Assembly (NCBI GenBank): GCA_024734555.1
Contig: JANPWX010000443.1
Coordinates: 1,095,504-1,159,503, forward strand
Reading direction: 5' to 3'
DNA length: 64,000 nucleotides
From: Trochalopteron elliotii
Lineage: Eukaryota; Chordata; Aves; Passeriformes; Leiothrichidae
Translations under genes and position numbers: made by a program
Notes under the pieces: model-generated
The model's database searches: none
Told to the model about the DNA's origin: nothing
The model's input: the letters and a program-made list of their open reading frames with translations, nothing else
Shown: positions 12,030 to 22,582 of the stretch, piece after piece
Layout: each line of letters starts with the position of its first letter
Numbering within the stretch: the stretch's first letter is position 1

Positions 12030-12470
12030 GAGTCTAGGGGGGATGTCGCTCGCAAAAAAGAAAAAAAAAAAAATGAAAAAGAAAAAAAAAAAATTGAGAC
12101 GCTCGCTTTCTGTTAAATCATCCCGGTCGTGAGTGTTAAAAGATAGCTCGTTCAAAAAGAAACCATACGCGGCTTTGCCCGAGGCGAGGCCGCGACAAGG
12201 CTGCGGGAGCAGCTCGGGAATTTGTAGCGCCGCAGTCCCGGGGGCAGACACACACCCGTCTGTCTCCGGGAAGCAACAGGTTTTCCGCTTTGCTTTTGCA
12301 CCGAATCGTCCTCTGCCCTGCCCCGGGGCAGCCTTGCCTTCCTTCCCTGCCGTGCCTTTCCCAACGCCTCGCCTTGCTTTTGCTTTGCCCCCGCCTTGCC
12401 TTTCCAGGGAAAGCAGCAAAAAAAGAAAATCGCCTTTGCTGGCCGCTGACATGTGAAGAGCTGCTCGTTA
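12030..12470. promoter_or_regulatory. Short CpG island, candidate promoter
   Basis: I count roughly 30 CpG dinucleotides in about 440 bp, with GC clearly above the surroundings. This is the only such cluster in the window. Examples are the GAGGCGAGGCCGCGAC stretch near 12182, AGCGCCGCAGTCCCGGG near 12227 and CCGAATCGTCC near 12301. Vertebrate CpG islands usually mark promoters, and direction cannot be read from this. An A-rich low-complexity run (12053-12094) interrupts the left edge. A 231-codon minus frame (11757-12452) crosses the island, but its composition (Lys/Arg/Ala/Gly then poly-Phe from the A-rich run) is what base composition would give. Confidence 0.5.
12053..12094 (+). repeat. 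A-rich low-complexity run
   Basis: Nearly pure A interrupted by single G or TG. On the minus strand it gives the poly-Phe stretch in the long open frame there, a reason to distrust that frame. Confidence 0.9.
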
Positions 12471-15033
12471 AGCCAACAGCTCATCAGATGGCTGGAATTT
12501 CCTGCACCCGGTCTGTGGATGGCTGGCGTTGTTTATCTCCTCTCTCACCACCAATATTTGCCATGTGTGTTGTCGTTGAAGGTTTTGCTCCCATTTTGCT
12601 AATAAAGGAAAAGAGAAAGTGTGTTTACAATTGCTGAAACCTCAGCCCTTTTGGGGGGTTTGGGTAGGGCCTCTGGGGCGATTTTATTTTCGAGCCGAGC
12701 ACCCCCTGCCTCCCCTCAGAGGAGGAAGTAGCCAACGTGAAATTCTTTTGATATCTTGTGATGTAGCAGTGGTCAAACATTTCCTGTTCAACATTTTTTC
12801 CAGTGTATTTGTGGTTCTTTTCCCAGGAACAAATGTTTCAGGATTCTGGTGGACTGGGCTTTACCAGGCACTTTGGGCAAGGCTGACAAACTCATCCACC
12901 TTAGAGCGGGGCAGCTGATGGGACCACAGTCACCCAGAGCATCCAAATGGGCTTTTTAGGAAATAACCCCTGTGTGTACATTCCCACTCGGTGTAAATTT
13001 CTTAAATGAAACACATCTTTCCTCATTCTCACCGGTTTCTCCCTAATAAGTGCTGGTCTGTGTTGAGGTGAAACTTAACACTAGAATATTAGTTTTATTC
13101 CAGCTAATTATGTTACTGCTCATGAACCCTTGGATTTAGGGTTGGTCTGTTTCTAGTTATCCTGCCAATTTTTTTACTTGACGGAGGGGGTCTGTTTCAT
13201 ACTACTTGGCCTCCCAACCTTTGTAACCCCTGGTTTCCTCTCTTTTCTGAATCACAAGTTTATGTTCTCCCCTTCTGTGAAAAGATTGAAAGCTTGCTCA
13301 AGCACAAACTGACCGAAAAGCAGTAGTAATTTTTAGTAGATCTTTTCTTAGCAAAACATTTTCACTGAAAAATAAGGTAAATGCAGTTATGACTGCTGAT
13401 AGAAAGGAATCCAACTATTAATAAAAAGCAGAGAGGGATTTTGAAACAGGGCTTCCACTGTTACAATGGAGACATTTTCTATTACTTTATTTAGTGCAAC
13501 ACCTGTGACTGCTCACATTGCTCGTGGCTGAAACAGTCCAGGTCTACACAGAAAAGAAATATTGTGGTTTCATTAACTTATTTGTACTTTATGTCAGTGT
13601 TGTAGCAAGGGCTGGGCTTGCAGAGACCAGGTTTGGGAGGGGGGAGGGGGCCAGAAGCAGAGCCAGTGTGTGGTGGATAGGACCTGGAAAACAGGGATGC
13701 TGTGGAAGACGTGTGGATGATCCCAAATCCCACGTGCCGTGAGTGAGTGATCACTCGTGTGACCTACAGCTGCATCTCTAATCAGAGGGGAAAGTGGAGC
13801 TAAAAGCACAGAAGATGATAGAAAACTGTTGGCTATCTGTGCACTCAGTTTGTCTCAGGAAATATCCTTGAATGATTAAACTTCCCTGGCTGAATCACTT
13901 TGCACTCCTGCTTGCTATAAAAGAGATGCTCATTGTTTTCCGAGACAGATATTGCTGCTTAAATTGAATCAAGAATATGTGATCTGGGTTTTGGCTGCTC
14001 CCTGTGTTCCCAGACCTCTGGTCTGCTCCTGCCACCCCTGACAGCTCAGGAAATCATCTGCCTTTCACTGCAGTTGGTGTCCACCTCGCTCCTAAGGACA
14101 GGCAAGTCACCTCAGTGAGATGTAAGCAAATGGATGTATTTGCTAAATTGCAGAGTTGTGTTTGCCAATCACTATTCTCATTTTAGTCACTGACTTGCCA
14201 ATATTTATCCAGATTGTGGCTTTGTGCACTGTGTCTAAAAGCTGTAGCTGTCCATTCTACATCAAAAAACTGCTGCAGAGGATCTTCAGAGCATCTTCAG
14301 AGTCAGGCTGTAAAAGGTGTCTGGAAATGTTTATGCAACACAAATGAATTCTTTCTTTTAAATACTGGGAGCAAGAGGAATTCAGGTGTGTATCATAGCT
14401 GTTACACTCTAATTGCTCTGAGCACAGGAGGACCGGCCAGTGGTGCTTTATTTGGGTTTGGATGAAAGTGGATTTTGAGCATATTCAGGAAGTTTTAAAA
14501 AGGCAAACAGGATTCAGGTGCTTACAGGCTTTTAATGGGCCTCATTGGACTCTCCTCTTGGTTTCCATAAAAGTTAACTACCGAGATTTATCTTGGAAAT
14601 AGAATGATGTGTCTAACAAAATAATTTACTTTCTGCTTGATAAATATATAGACAGTAAAACACCACTGAGCTGGTCATTGAAATTAGGGGCAGGAAACAG
14701 GATTCCAGTCTTTTGACACTGCAGTGAAAGAGCTTCTGAATCCAAAGCGTGGGAAAAAGTTGCTTTGTCTCTTTATTACTGTTTCTGTAGGCAAGATGAT
14801 TTTTAACAAACAGGTTTAATCAAAAGAAAACAACATAGACTTACTTGAGATAAATTAAAGCACGTCAAAAATTATATATATCCAGTACTAAACTCAATTA
14901 ATTGTCTTGACCGACATAATTCAGTGATATGCGCTTCTTTTAGCTCATATTTCAATATGAGTTTTATTAGCCTTTTATAGCCCTGCTCAATTTAAACCAG
15001 AACATGCTGGGTCTTTCCCAGCCCTGGCTCCTC
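12471..15033. other. Non-coding stretch, no gene seen
   Basis: Frames are short and unrecognised. A TATAAAAG at 13916-13923 has no other promoter feature around it. The stretch 14820-14960 is AT-rich and complex. A small repeat of ATCTTCAGAG occurs twice near 14281-14300. Nothing else stands out. Confidence 0.6.
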
Positions 15034-15113
15034 TGGGTCCAATTCTGTTTTTCTTCTTCAAGATCTGATTCTGCTCCCATTGTATTCAACGACAAAACCC
15101 CCAGTAAAGTCAG
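15034..15113. mobile_element. Degraded palindromic MITE-like fragment
   Basis: GGTCCAATTCTG at the left, then GATTCTGCTCCCATTGTATT, then ACAAAACCCCCAGTAAAGTC. From memory this follows the order of an old sauropsid repeat with GATTCTGCTCCCATTGAAGTC and CAAAACTCCCATTGACTTC in its middle. The fragment has lost a clear right end. Identification is by eye and approximate. Confidence 0.4.
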
Positions 15114-17454
15114 GAAACCAGCAGCCTTTATTCCCACTGAGGCTGGTGGGAAGCAGAGCTGGGTAGGAATTGCCAGGTTCTTCTGTTTTCTTAAACTAAA
15201 CAATCCAGGCTCCTTTGGTTCCCTCTCACAGACGGGCTGTCCAAGTAACCCCATTGTAAACCTGTTCCAGACTGGATTTTATTCTCCATGGGTGACTCAG
15301 TGGCACGCGGTGTCCCTGAGAACACAGCAGAGTGTTGTGTAACACAGTGAATAATCCCTTGGCTTAATTCACTGAGATATGCTTTGGTCCTTATCGAGGT
15401 GTGCCTCCTTGATACCACAGAGTCAACCCTAATCACCACTCCACGAGCCTTTCTCACCTGAAGGGTGAAGGATGAGTTTCGGTGTTGTAACAGATCACTT
15501 GCTATTTCTATTATTAAATGTCAAACATCTTATACTCTTTTTTGTTTACACAGCCCTACTCTCTGATAAAATCACTAATGAAAGGATTTAACAAGCACAG
15601 AGGGAAAATTGCCCTATAGAAGATTCCATTAATAATCTTCCTTCAACCCATACCACTTGCCTTTTCCTTCCAAAAACAACTACTTGACATTTCCAGACAA
15701 GCTGGAAGATAACTGAAAATCATGTAACAGAAATCCTGGAATAAATGTGTTGCCTAGTCTTCAGCATGGATTTGCAGATCCAAGTGTGCAGTAAGATTAT
15801 AGTGCAAGATTTTCTAAGAGAGAAGAGACCCACCAGATCTGACAGTCTTCCTGAGGAAACAAAAAAGCCTAGAGGTTTCCCTAAAGAGGCTAATGAAGAT
15901 AAGCCTGCATTACTGGAAATGCAACATATATGCTTCATTACTTTGCAAAGTGTTTTTCTGAAAGTCAGACAAAATTTGTTCACCTACAAGAGAGGTGCAC
16001 TTCTTTTTTTCGTGTGACATGCAAAATTTCACCTTAAAATTCAAAATCTTTTACCATAACTGAAGGTACACAAAGTTTTGACCGTTCTCTCTGTCCAGTG
16101 GCTTTCTCTGCATAGTCTTTCTTCCCATGAATTTAAAATAGTTTGCCTCCAAAATCTAAAATCACAGTGAATTCAAGTAAAATGACAGCGTGCACTGGTT
16201 CATTACATTATGTGTCAGAGCAAATCAGAGGTCCCCCAGCTGGTTTTTGTTAGAGAGCTCCTCTGCAATGGCTTGGCAGATTGGCACTGCTCCTGTCTGT
16301 CTCCCCTGTCACCTTGCTTCCTACTCATGTACAATTACTCTCTACATGTGAGCTGCTTTGGCCATTTGCTTGGCTTTAGGTCCCTGCAATATCAAAGGGA
16401 AGCTCCTTTGCTTTCAAGGCACCTGACACGGATGCATCCTTAAATTAGAGCCTTCTTCCAATCTCTGTATTTCCCTCTACCAAGAAGAAAAACAGGAGAA
16501 AACAGGTAGTTTGGGGTTTGCTCTTTGTTAGCAGTGTTAGAAGTTGTGCCTGCAACATTCATGTTATATATTTGAGGATTGTTGAAAAGAATTGGACTGT
16601 GCGACAAAACAAATGACTGGACCATTAAAATACCTGCACACCTTGTGCAGGTTACTTTATGTCCTAGGGTGGCTTTATGCCATAAACCAGGACAAATACG
16701 TATGAAGATGTATGTGCTGGAAATTTTCCTGAAGACCTTATCCTTCTGTAAATCTACCACTGACCATGAAACTTCACCTTTACGGTTGCTTTGCAAAGGA
16801 GATAAATTTTTGTTGCAATAAGTTGATAACTTCATCCAGCTGTAATCTTTGCTGCTGTTTCTGCCATCCCCTGTGTACACCCTGCTCTGGATTTGGTAGA
16901 GACAGAGCTGTTCTCAGCTGAGAGCACCATCTCACCAGCCCAAGAGTTTCCTTATCATGCACTGTCACACCATACTGACAGCTGAACGTCACTTTGTGTT
17001 TGAAGCTTTTAGGATTAGCATTGGCTAGGAAGGGGAAAAGGGCTCAGGGGTGGTTTGTGGTGAGAATTCAACACCTACAGTGAGAGGCTTCTACTCATTT
17101 TGGTGATTTTATTTGGTGAGACCCTTCCAGGGCTTTGGAAGTCACAATATTTTGCACGGGTTAGTGGATGAGGCTCGTCCTCAGCAGAGCTGGAGGCTGT
17201 GCAATCCCACATCCCTTTCCACTGCCATGACACAACACACAGGCACTAATGTACAGCCATGGCAGCATATGGTGCACTTCCCACTGAGGAGATGCCAGTC
17301 CTGGCTGGAACAAAGGGACATGTCCAGGGGTGAAGCTGGATGCTGGGGCTGGGCTCCTGCTCCCCAGCCCCTTGGGCTTCATTCGGCGTCAGCGTCTCTC
17401 GGAGACTTTGTTTATTTGTTCCACGATTACGTGTATGAGCTTCCAGAATTTATG
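15114..17454. other. Non-coding stretch, no gene seen
   Basis: A 146-codon minus frame (16440-16880) and an 80-codon plus frame (16579-16821) overlap here, but neither resembles a known protein and no splice or retrocopy features accompany them. A perfect 9-bp stem (ACCTGCACA / TGTGCAGGT, 3-nt loop) lies at 16632-16652. The rest is ordinary. Confidence 0.55.
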
Positions 17455-17461
17455 AGATCAG

Positions 17462-17574
17462 AGGTCAAGTGAAAGGTCACAGTTCACAGGTCAAGTGAGA
17501 GGCTAAAATTTGTGAAACCAAGGAAATGACAGGACAGTGCCAAGTGAAAGGTCAAAAGTCAAGTGAAAGGTTCA
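17462..17574 (+). promoter_or_regulatory. Tandem nuclear-receptor half-site array
   Basis: Four exact AGGTCA hexamers (17462-17467, 17474-17479, 17488-17493, 17549-17554) and near-matches AGTTCA (17481-17486), AAGTCA (17556-17561) and AGGTTCA (17568-17574) lie in the same orientation within 113 bp. AGGTCA and AGTTCA are spaced by one base twice in a row (AGGTCA-C-AGTTCA-C-AGGTCA), giving consecutive DR1 arrangements, and AGGTCA-A-AAGTCA gives another. The spacer AGTGAA recurs, so the array has a 12-bp minisatellite-like unit (AGGTCAAGTGAA). DR1 elements are the classical layout for RXR heterodimers with PPAR and for HNF4 and COUP-TF. The motif facts are direct. Function is inference. Confidence 0.5.
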
Positions 17575-17575
17575 G

Positions 17576-18386
17576 CGTGGATGAAAGTGAGCAGCCTGAG
17601 CACTGGGCAGACCACACACCCAAGTGGATCCATACTGACATCCTCAGCATCAAAATTCAGCCTAAATTTAATTCCCTGGCATAAACCAGGGCAGGAGATG
17701 GGCTGAGCAGGCATCACTCAGATCAGGCTCCAACACTGGCTCTGGTGGTACCATTTGAGGGTAACTGAGGTTGATTCCATCTTAGGGCTCAGATGGATAT
17801 TGACAACAATGAATTTTGAGCTTATCTCACAAAATTTTCATCAGGGTGGGACAAGTCAGAATCAGATCCTTGTTCTCGCCAGTAGTTCTAGATTTATTTC
17901 TGCAGGATGAGCCAGCATTGGTTTGTTCTCTCCATTCCTTTCACTGTATTTACATAGAAAATCAGTTTTCTGTGTATGTAGACCAGATAAATCAAGATCG
18001 CTGTTCCACATTTAAACCCTGTTGCATCAGAGAATAGTAATTTCCATTCAATTCTCATTTCATCATGCTTTCCTAACAGCAGTTTGAATCAGCAGGGCAC
18101 ACTCTCACTGCACGTTCCTGGTTTGTCCTTTAGGGATCTGTAATTGCATGTGCAAAGGTGTCTTATCTGCTTTTTTTTTTTTACTATACAGCAGAAAAAA
18201 ACTTTAATGCTGGTCAAGACATCAGTTTATCTAAAACAGTTTCTTTCAGCCTCAATGCTGTTTGAGATGGCTTTTGTACTGATGAGTATAAATGAGTGAA
18301 AAAAATACAAGGAAAAATGATGTCACCCTTCCTTTCTTCCAGTCATCCCTTTCTTCAAAAGATGTCAAACAAAAGAGTGAAGCCTG
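17576..18386. other. Non-coding stretch, no gene seen
   Basis: No open frame of interest. A T13 run occurs near 18170-18182. Composition is ordinary. Confidence 0.6.
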
Positions 18387-18491
18387 TTTTTTAATGCAGG
18401 ACATTAACTAATTAGTAGAACACAGTTAATAATGGCACACCTTTTAATGGTGTGAAGGATCATTGCACTAATTAGGCTTCGCATTAAAAAA
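18387..18491. repeat. Nested 105-bp inverted repeat, conserved-looking
   Basis: Outer arms TTTTTTAATGC (18387-18397) and GCATTAAAAAA (18481-18491) are perfect complements. Inside, CTAATTAG occurs at 18408-18415 and 18468-18475, symmetrically placed. At the centre CACACC (18436-18441) pairs with GGTGTG (18449-18454) around TTTTAAT. The three dyads share almost the same centre (18439-18445), so this is one decayed palindrome and not three chance pairs. It could be an old palindromic MITE, a hairpin repeat of the Eulor kind retained as a non-coding element, or the stem of a structured RNA. CTAATTAG is a strong homeodomain-type site. Confidence 0.55.
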
Positions 18492-18930
18492 ATTGAGATG
18501 ACTTCTTTCCCTTCCTAAGCTGCTTCCTTGCTTCATGATAAAGCATGATCCCCAGTGACATGATTCCTGGAATTTGGACAATTCCATTTGTCTTCTGTTG
18601 AATTGCACCCCTGAGAAGGGGACTCATCTCTTGGTCAGAAAAAGAGGAAAACAACAGTTTGGACAGTAGGGGAATGCAAATCAGTGCTTTAGTTCCTCGA
18701 GTTGATAGATCTCAAAATGCTTTATCTTGCCTACACCAGTTGCATCCTTTCTAGATTAAATTTCAGCCTCCCAGTGTTTGTCCAGCTTTACACCCCCCTT
18801 CAGAGAAAGTGGGATGTGGAGTGAAATATTGTGTGCTTGATAAGGGAGATGTAGATCTTAATGCCAACACACATCTACTCACAGGCTTCCTAGAAAATGG
18901 GCGTTTATGCTGATTGACAGCAAATGCAGA
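18492..18930. other. Non-coding stretch flanking the inverted repeat
   Basis: The first 80 bp after the palindrome (CTTCATGATAAAGCATGATCC and neighbours) keeps the same complex AT-rich texture. The remainder is ordinary. No gene seen. Confidence 0.5.
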
Positions 18931-18987
18931 GAGGTTGGATGACCTTTGAAAATCCCTTCCAACCCATCCCATTCTTTGATTCTGTGG
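18931..18987 (+). mobile_element. CR1 LINE 3'-end fragment
   Basis: GAGGTTGGATGACCTTTGAA followed by CCCTTCCAACCCATCCCATT and then CTTTGATTCTGTGG matches the final ~60 bp of avian CR1 elements in sense orientation: the GATGATCTTTAAGGTCCCTTCCAACCC region and the terminal ATTCTATG-type short repeat. Only the extreme 3' end remains, as usual for CR1, which is 5'-truncated during target-primed reverse transcription. Several substitutions show it is an old copy. Confidence 0.85.
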
Positions 18988-19740
18988 AAAAGAGGTTAAA
19001 AATTGCAAAAGGCCACCAGCTGGTCTTTGATTTAAACCCAGCTCCAGAGAAGGATTTAGGTGCTGCAGCTCTGAGGTCTTCAGCATCTAATCATTAAGCA
19101 TCTGGCTCCAGCAATAGCTTTCCAGTAGCTGTGTAGGAGTGATCCACTCCTTTGAGCAGTGTCCCACCTCCTCCAGACCCTCCCAGGTGCCCCCAGTTGG
19201 GGTCTGCAAAGCCAACATGCTCTACCCATCTACATTCACCATCAATGACATGTGTGATATGTTGAATCCCTCTCCTCTGCCTCCTGAAGTTAAAGGATTA
19301 AGTTGCTTTAAACCCCTTTGATTGTATTAATTTCACATTTCTTCCATGGGGAACGCAGTCGTCTGCTGTCTGGAGTTCTCCCACTCCAAATTACATGGAA
19401 TGTTATGTATTCTTAGGAGTCTTGTCTTGTTGGGAATTACAGTGAATCATGACTCTGTTCTCGTTTGCTGCACATTTGTTATCTGCCTTGCAGGGTTCCC
19501 AGCAGTGTGGGGACAGTTTGTTGAGTGGCATGTTAATACCATTTATTTATTTAAGCCTAACTAGGGGTATAAAATTCCTCGTCAAAATTCTGTCACGTTC
19601 ACTGGGCACTAGTAAATGAATATCTCCTTACAACTGTTTTCCTTCTAGCAGAGAAGCCTAATCTGGTGGATACACGTAGGAGTGTTCAGTGTTCTCTGGG
19701 AAATGGGGCTGACAAAGAAACCTCTGAAGTCATCTAAGGC
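18988..19740. other. Non-coding stretch, no gene seen
   Basis: Short frames only and no recognisable elements. Confidence 0.6.
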
Positions 19741-19826
19741 CAAATTCTTTCCACAGAAATCTGTGTGTAGGGGACCCACAGAACTTGCACATGTACATCT
19801 GAGGCCAGATTTTGACCCTAGGTAAG
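19741..19826. mobile_element. Degraded palindromic MITE-like fragment
   Basis: GGCCAAATTCTTT on the left and TGAGGCCAGATTTTGACCC on the right look like terminal inverted repeats of the GGCCAAATTCTG..CAGAATTTGGCC type. TTGCACATGTACATC just inside matches the TTGCACAGGTGTAAC motif that I recall from this family in archosaurs and turtles. The centre is not recognisable. Identification is by eye. Confidence 0.4.
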
Positions 19827-22525
19827 CAAACAGCTACGACCAAAGAGTTGTTTACTTTTCCTAAGGTTTTGCCTTTCCTGGTTATTAATATTGCTCTCAT
19901 AAATTTTTTTGAGCTACACTTTCAAAACTCAAGACACCAGGCCCCAGAGGATGAAATACAGCAGCCCAATTACACACAACCAGAGTCAGGCTCTAAAAGT
20001 CAGGAGTTTTTGAAAGACATGAACAATATTTAGAGAGCTGGTTAATATTAATTCCTTTGGGAACTGTAAGTCTGGCCATTAATAGGCTTAGAGTGATAAA
20101 AATGGCAATATGGTGTGCACGTATAGATGATATTGTCAAAAGGAGGCAATTAGCAGCACAGAAAGCACATGCACATATGGTGAGCAGGTTGAAACAAGAA
20201 ATACTGCCAGCAACATGATAACAGAGCTAATGGCAAAAGAAGAATGAAACAGTAGCACGATTTGTTCCTCAGCTAAACAGAGTGAAGATTTTTTCATCCA
20301 AACAGATTTTCTTTCTCATTCTCTCTGGCTGTTGCTAAGGTTCCAAGTCAAGACATCAGACAAATGCTTCTTGTCTACCTTCCTACACGTATTTGACTGA
20401 GACTAGAGAATGTGATTATTTGCTGGAGGAGCTCTCTGAAATTGGGGTTGAAAGCCACGATCTGAGTCTCTCTGGAGTCAGTGGAAATACTGGAAATGAC
20501 ATCCCAATCTGAAGCGCCCCCCCTACTCAGGTCTAACTCATGAAGTGTTTTAAATTGGCCAAATATTATGTTCCCTACCAACTCTTCTAATCTTGGCAGA
20601 GGAGTATTTGAGCCCAGACTCACAGACTGACGGGCTCTGAGATAATGATTTCAGCGTGTGTCCAGCAGGTACTCAAGGACTGGAGGATGCTGAGCACAGA
20701 CCCTGCTCAGATGTTACAGATAATTGACTGACTTATCTCCCAAGTGCATCCAATGCCTCCTACAGCTTCATCTTTATCTCATTATGCTCTTTCAGGGTTA
20801 AAAATGAGGAGTTTACAGGGCAGCTAAAATGCTGCCTGTATCCTTGGGTGGGGACAGTTATCATAAACACAGCCCCGCCAGCCTTTGAGCTGAGTGAGAG
20901 CTTTTGCATTTTGGCTTTGGAAAGGTACACACCTGTCATTCTAAAATGGAGCAGATGGGTTATAATCTTATCTGCTCACCCTAGATTTGTTGTCAGAAGG
21001 AAGTGAGGTAAGGGTAAGTGGTAAATGCAGGGGGGTTTATCTGTGCTGCAGGCCATGCTTTTCCCTCAATGCACTGACTAAAGAAATTGGTGAAAGGAAC
21101 ATTTGACTTCCCCTGAACAATTGTGTTCTCAATTCTTATCTTACATTGTTGAATAAATAATTGATATTATAGGAGGAAAAGGCCCCAAAAGCAAGCTGGC
21201 CCATTTTACAGTTTCTTGTAATTTGATTACTTTTCATATTCTCACTAGTGTGCTTTGGTCTGTTCACTCCATTGACTGCTGAAAAACCACCATTTGTGAA
21301 ATATTTTGGCAAGACCACTGCCTAAGATAGTGCCATTCTCTTCCTTTGTACAAACCTCGTGAGAAAAACCCATGCACCCTGTGTCAGTGCTGGTAAATAA
21401 TGCCTTTTTATTAGTATGAACTGCTGCTCTGTCCTATTGCATTACTCTTTCTCTTCTTCCTACTAATTATTAAGAGTCTGTTGCACAGATAGTAGAATTT
21501 GAATGGTATTGGTATAATATAAATACTCTATAGTAAATATTTGCTCTTGCTGCTCTGCCTCTGGAATTGCCTGATTGTGCATATGGTGTGTGAGAACTAC
21601 TCATGCTTTCCTTAAGAGTTTGTCTTCTAAAAATTGCACATAACTTTAGAGATTTAGGCCTGATTATAGGGTCAGCAAAGGAAAGGGTAATCACTCAAGC
21701 TTCAGTGGGCCTAATCACTCCCTGTGGAGTGATAATTATTGTCCTTCACCACACTTAGAGTGCAGGCAGTGTCTGCTCTGTCACATAGCTTTATTTGCTT
21801 CCTGCCCTCTATTAGAATATTAAATCCTCCAACTGGCAAAGCATTTTGACTCTCTAGGTTTAAAAAAAAAAAAATTGGGAAAAATGCTGTTCATTGGAGC
21901 AGAGCACTGAGTTATTCACACAATAAAACGTGACACCTTATATATCACGCACCGAGAGAAGCATCAGGAAAGTTTCCAGCATGAAAACTACTGAAAGCTA
22001 TGTCAAATATGGGCATTTATCATTTGTATATAGAAAACAGGAAATTATTTGGCCCATCTCATCCCAGATGGAATGTGGAAGACAAATCCAGGACGGCAGA
22101 GCATAATTATTTACAACTCAGCAAATGAAAACCTGCACACCACTACTGAAAGCAGGCCAGGAAATAACTAAAATATCAAAATGATCTGAAAAGGAACAGA
22201 AGGTGCCAAAAGGTTGAGAGCTTGTTAAAAATTGACCTGCACTCACGGGCTTCGTAAAAATATTGAGAAAGGACTGGAATAAGTTTGGGAGAGTTAGAGA
22301 AAAATATAAACTTGTTTCCCATCTTGGCAATTGGAAAAGACTGGATTAAGCTGGAATTTGTATTTTTTTTTATGTACTGGAAGTATTAGACATCCCATTA
22401 GTATATTTTATTTCTAAATCCAGTTGCACAAAAATGGTAGTATTACCCACAAGGTGGGAATACTTGCACGTTGGAGATGATGATAGTCATATCCCAATAA
22501 TCTGCCATTTCTTAGTTTTGGGGCT
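19827..22525. other. Non-coding stretch with candidate regulatory blocks
   Basis: The block 20035-20240 is complex AT-rich sequence with TTAATATTAATTCC, CCATTAATAGG and GCAATTAGCAG, so it may be an enhancer. At 20949-20977 an 8-bp dyad GAGCAGAT / ATCTGCTC combines a CAGATG E-box with a TTATCT GATA site. The segment 21654-21735 contains AGGCCTGATTATAGGGTC and TTCAGTGGGCCTAATCAC, possibly another old MITE scrap. No gene seen. Confidence 0.45.
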
Positions 22526-22582
22526 AATCTAAGGGTCACTGGAGTCAAAAGGAGTCTTTCACAGGGATTTGGGTCAAACTCT
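22526..22582. mobile_element. Possible MITE-like scrap
   Basis: CACTGGAGTCAAAAGGAGTC followed by TTTCACAGGGATTTGGGTCA resembles the ..TCAATGGGAGTCTTTCCATTGACTTC..GGATTTGGATCAGG portion of an old sauropsid repeat. It is short and only a resemblance. Confidence 0.28.

Noticed and set aside
11757..12452. 231-codon minus frame, the longest in the window
   Set aside because: It crosses a CpG island and an A-rich run that supplies a poly-Phe stretch. The N-terminal half is Lys/Arg/Gly/Ala as GC-rich DNA predicts. No domain is recognisable. Only the splice-bounded part at its 3' end was kept as a candidate exon.
13916..13923. TATAAAAG as a TATA box
   Set aside because: No initiator, CpG context or downstream exon. 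An 8-mer of this kind is expected several times in AT-rich DNA.
16440..16880. 146-codon minus frame overlapping an 80-codon plus frame
   Set aside because: No recognisable motif, no splice sites and no retrocopy tail. Overlapping frames on both strands are expected by chance.
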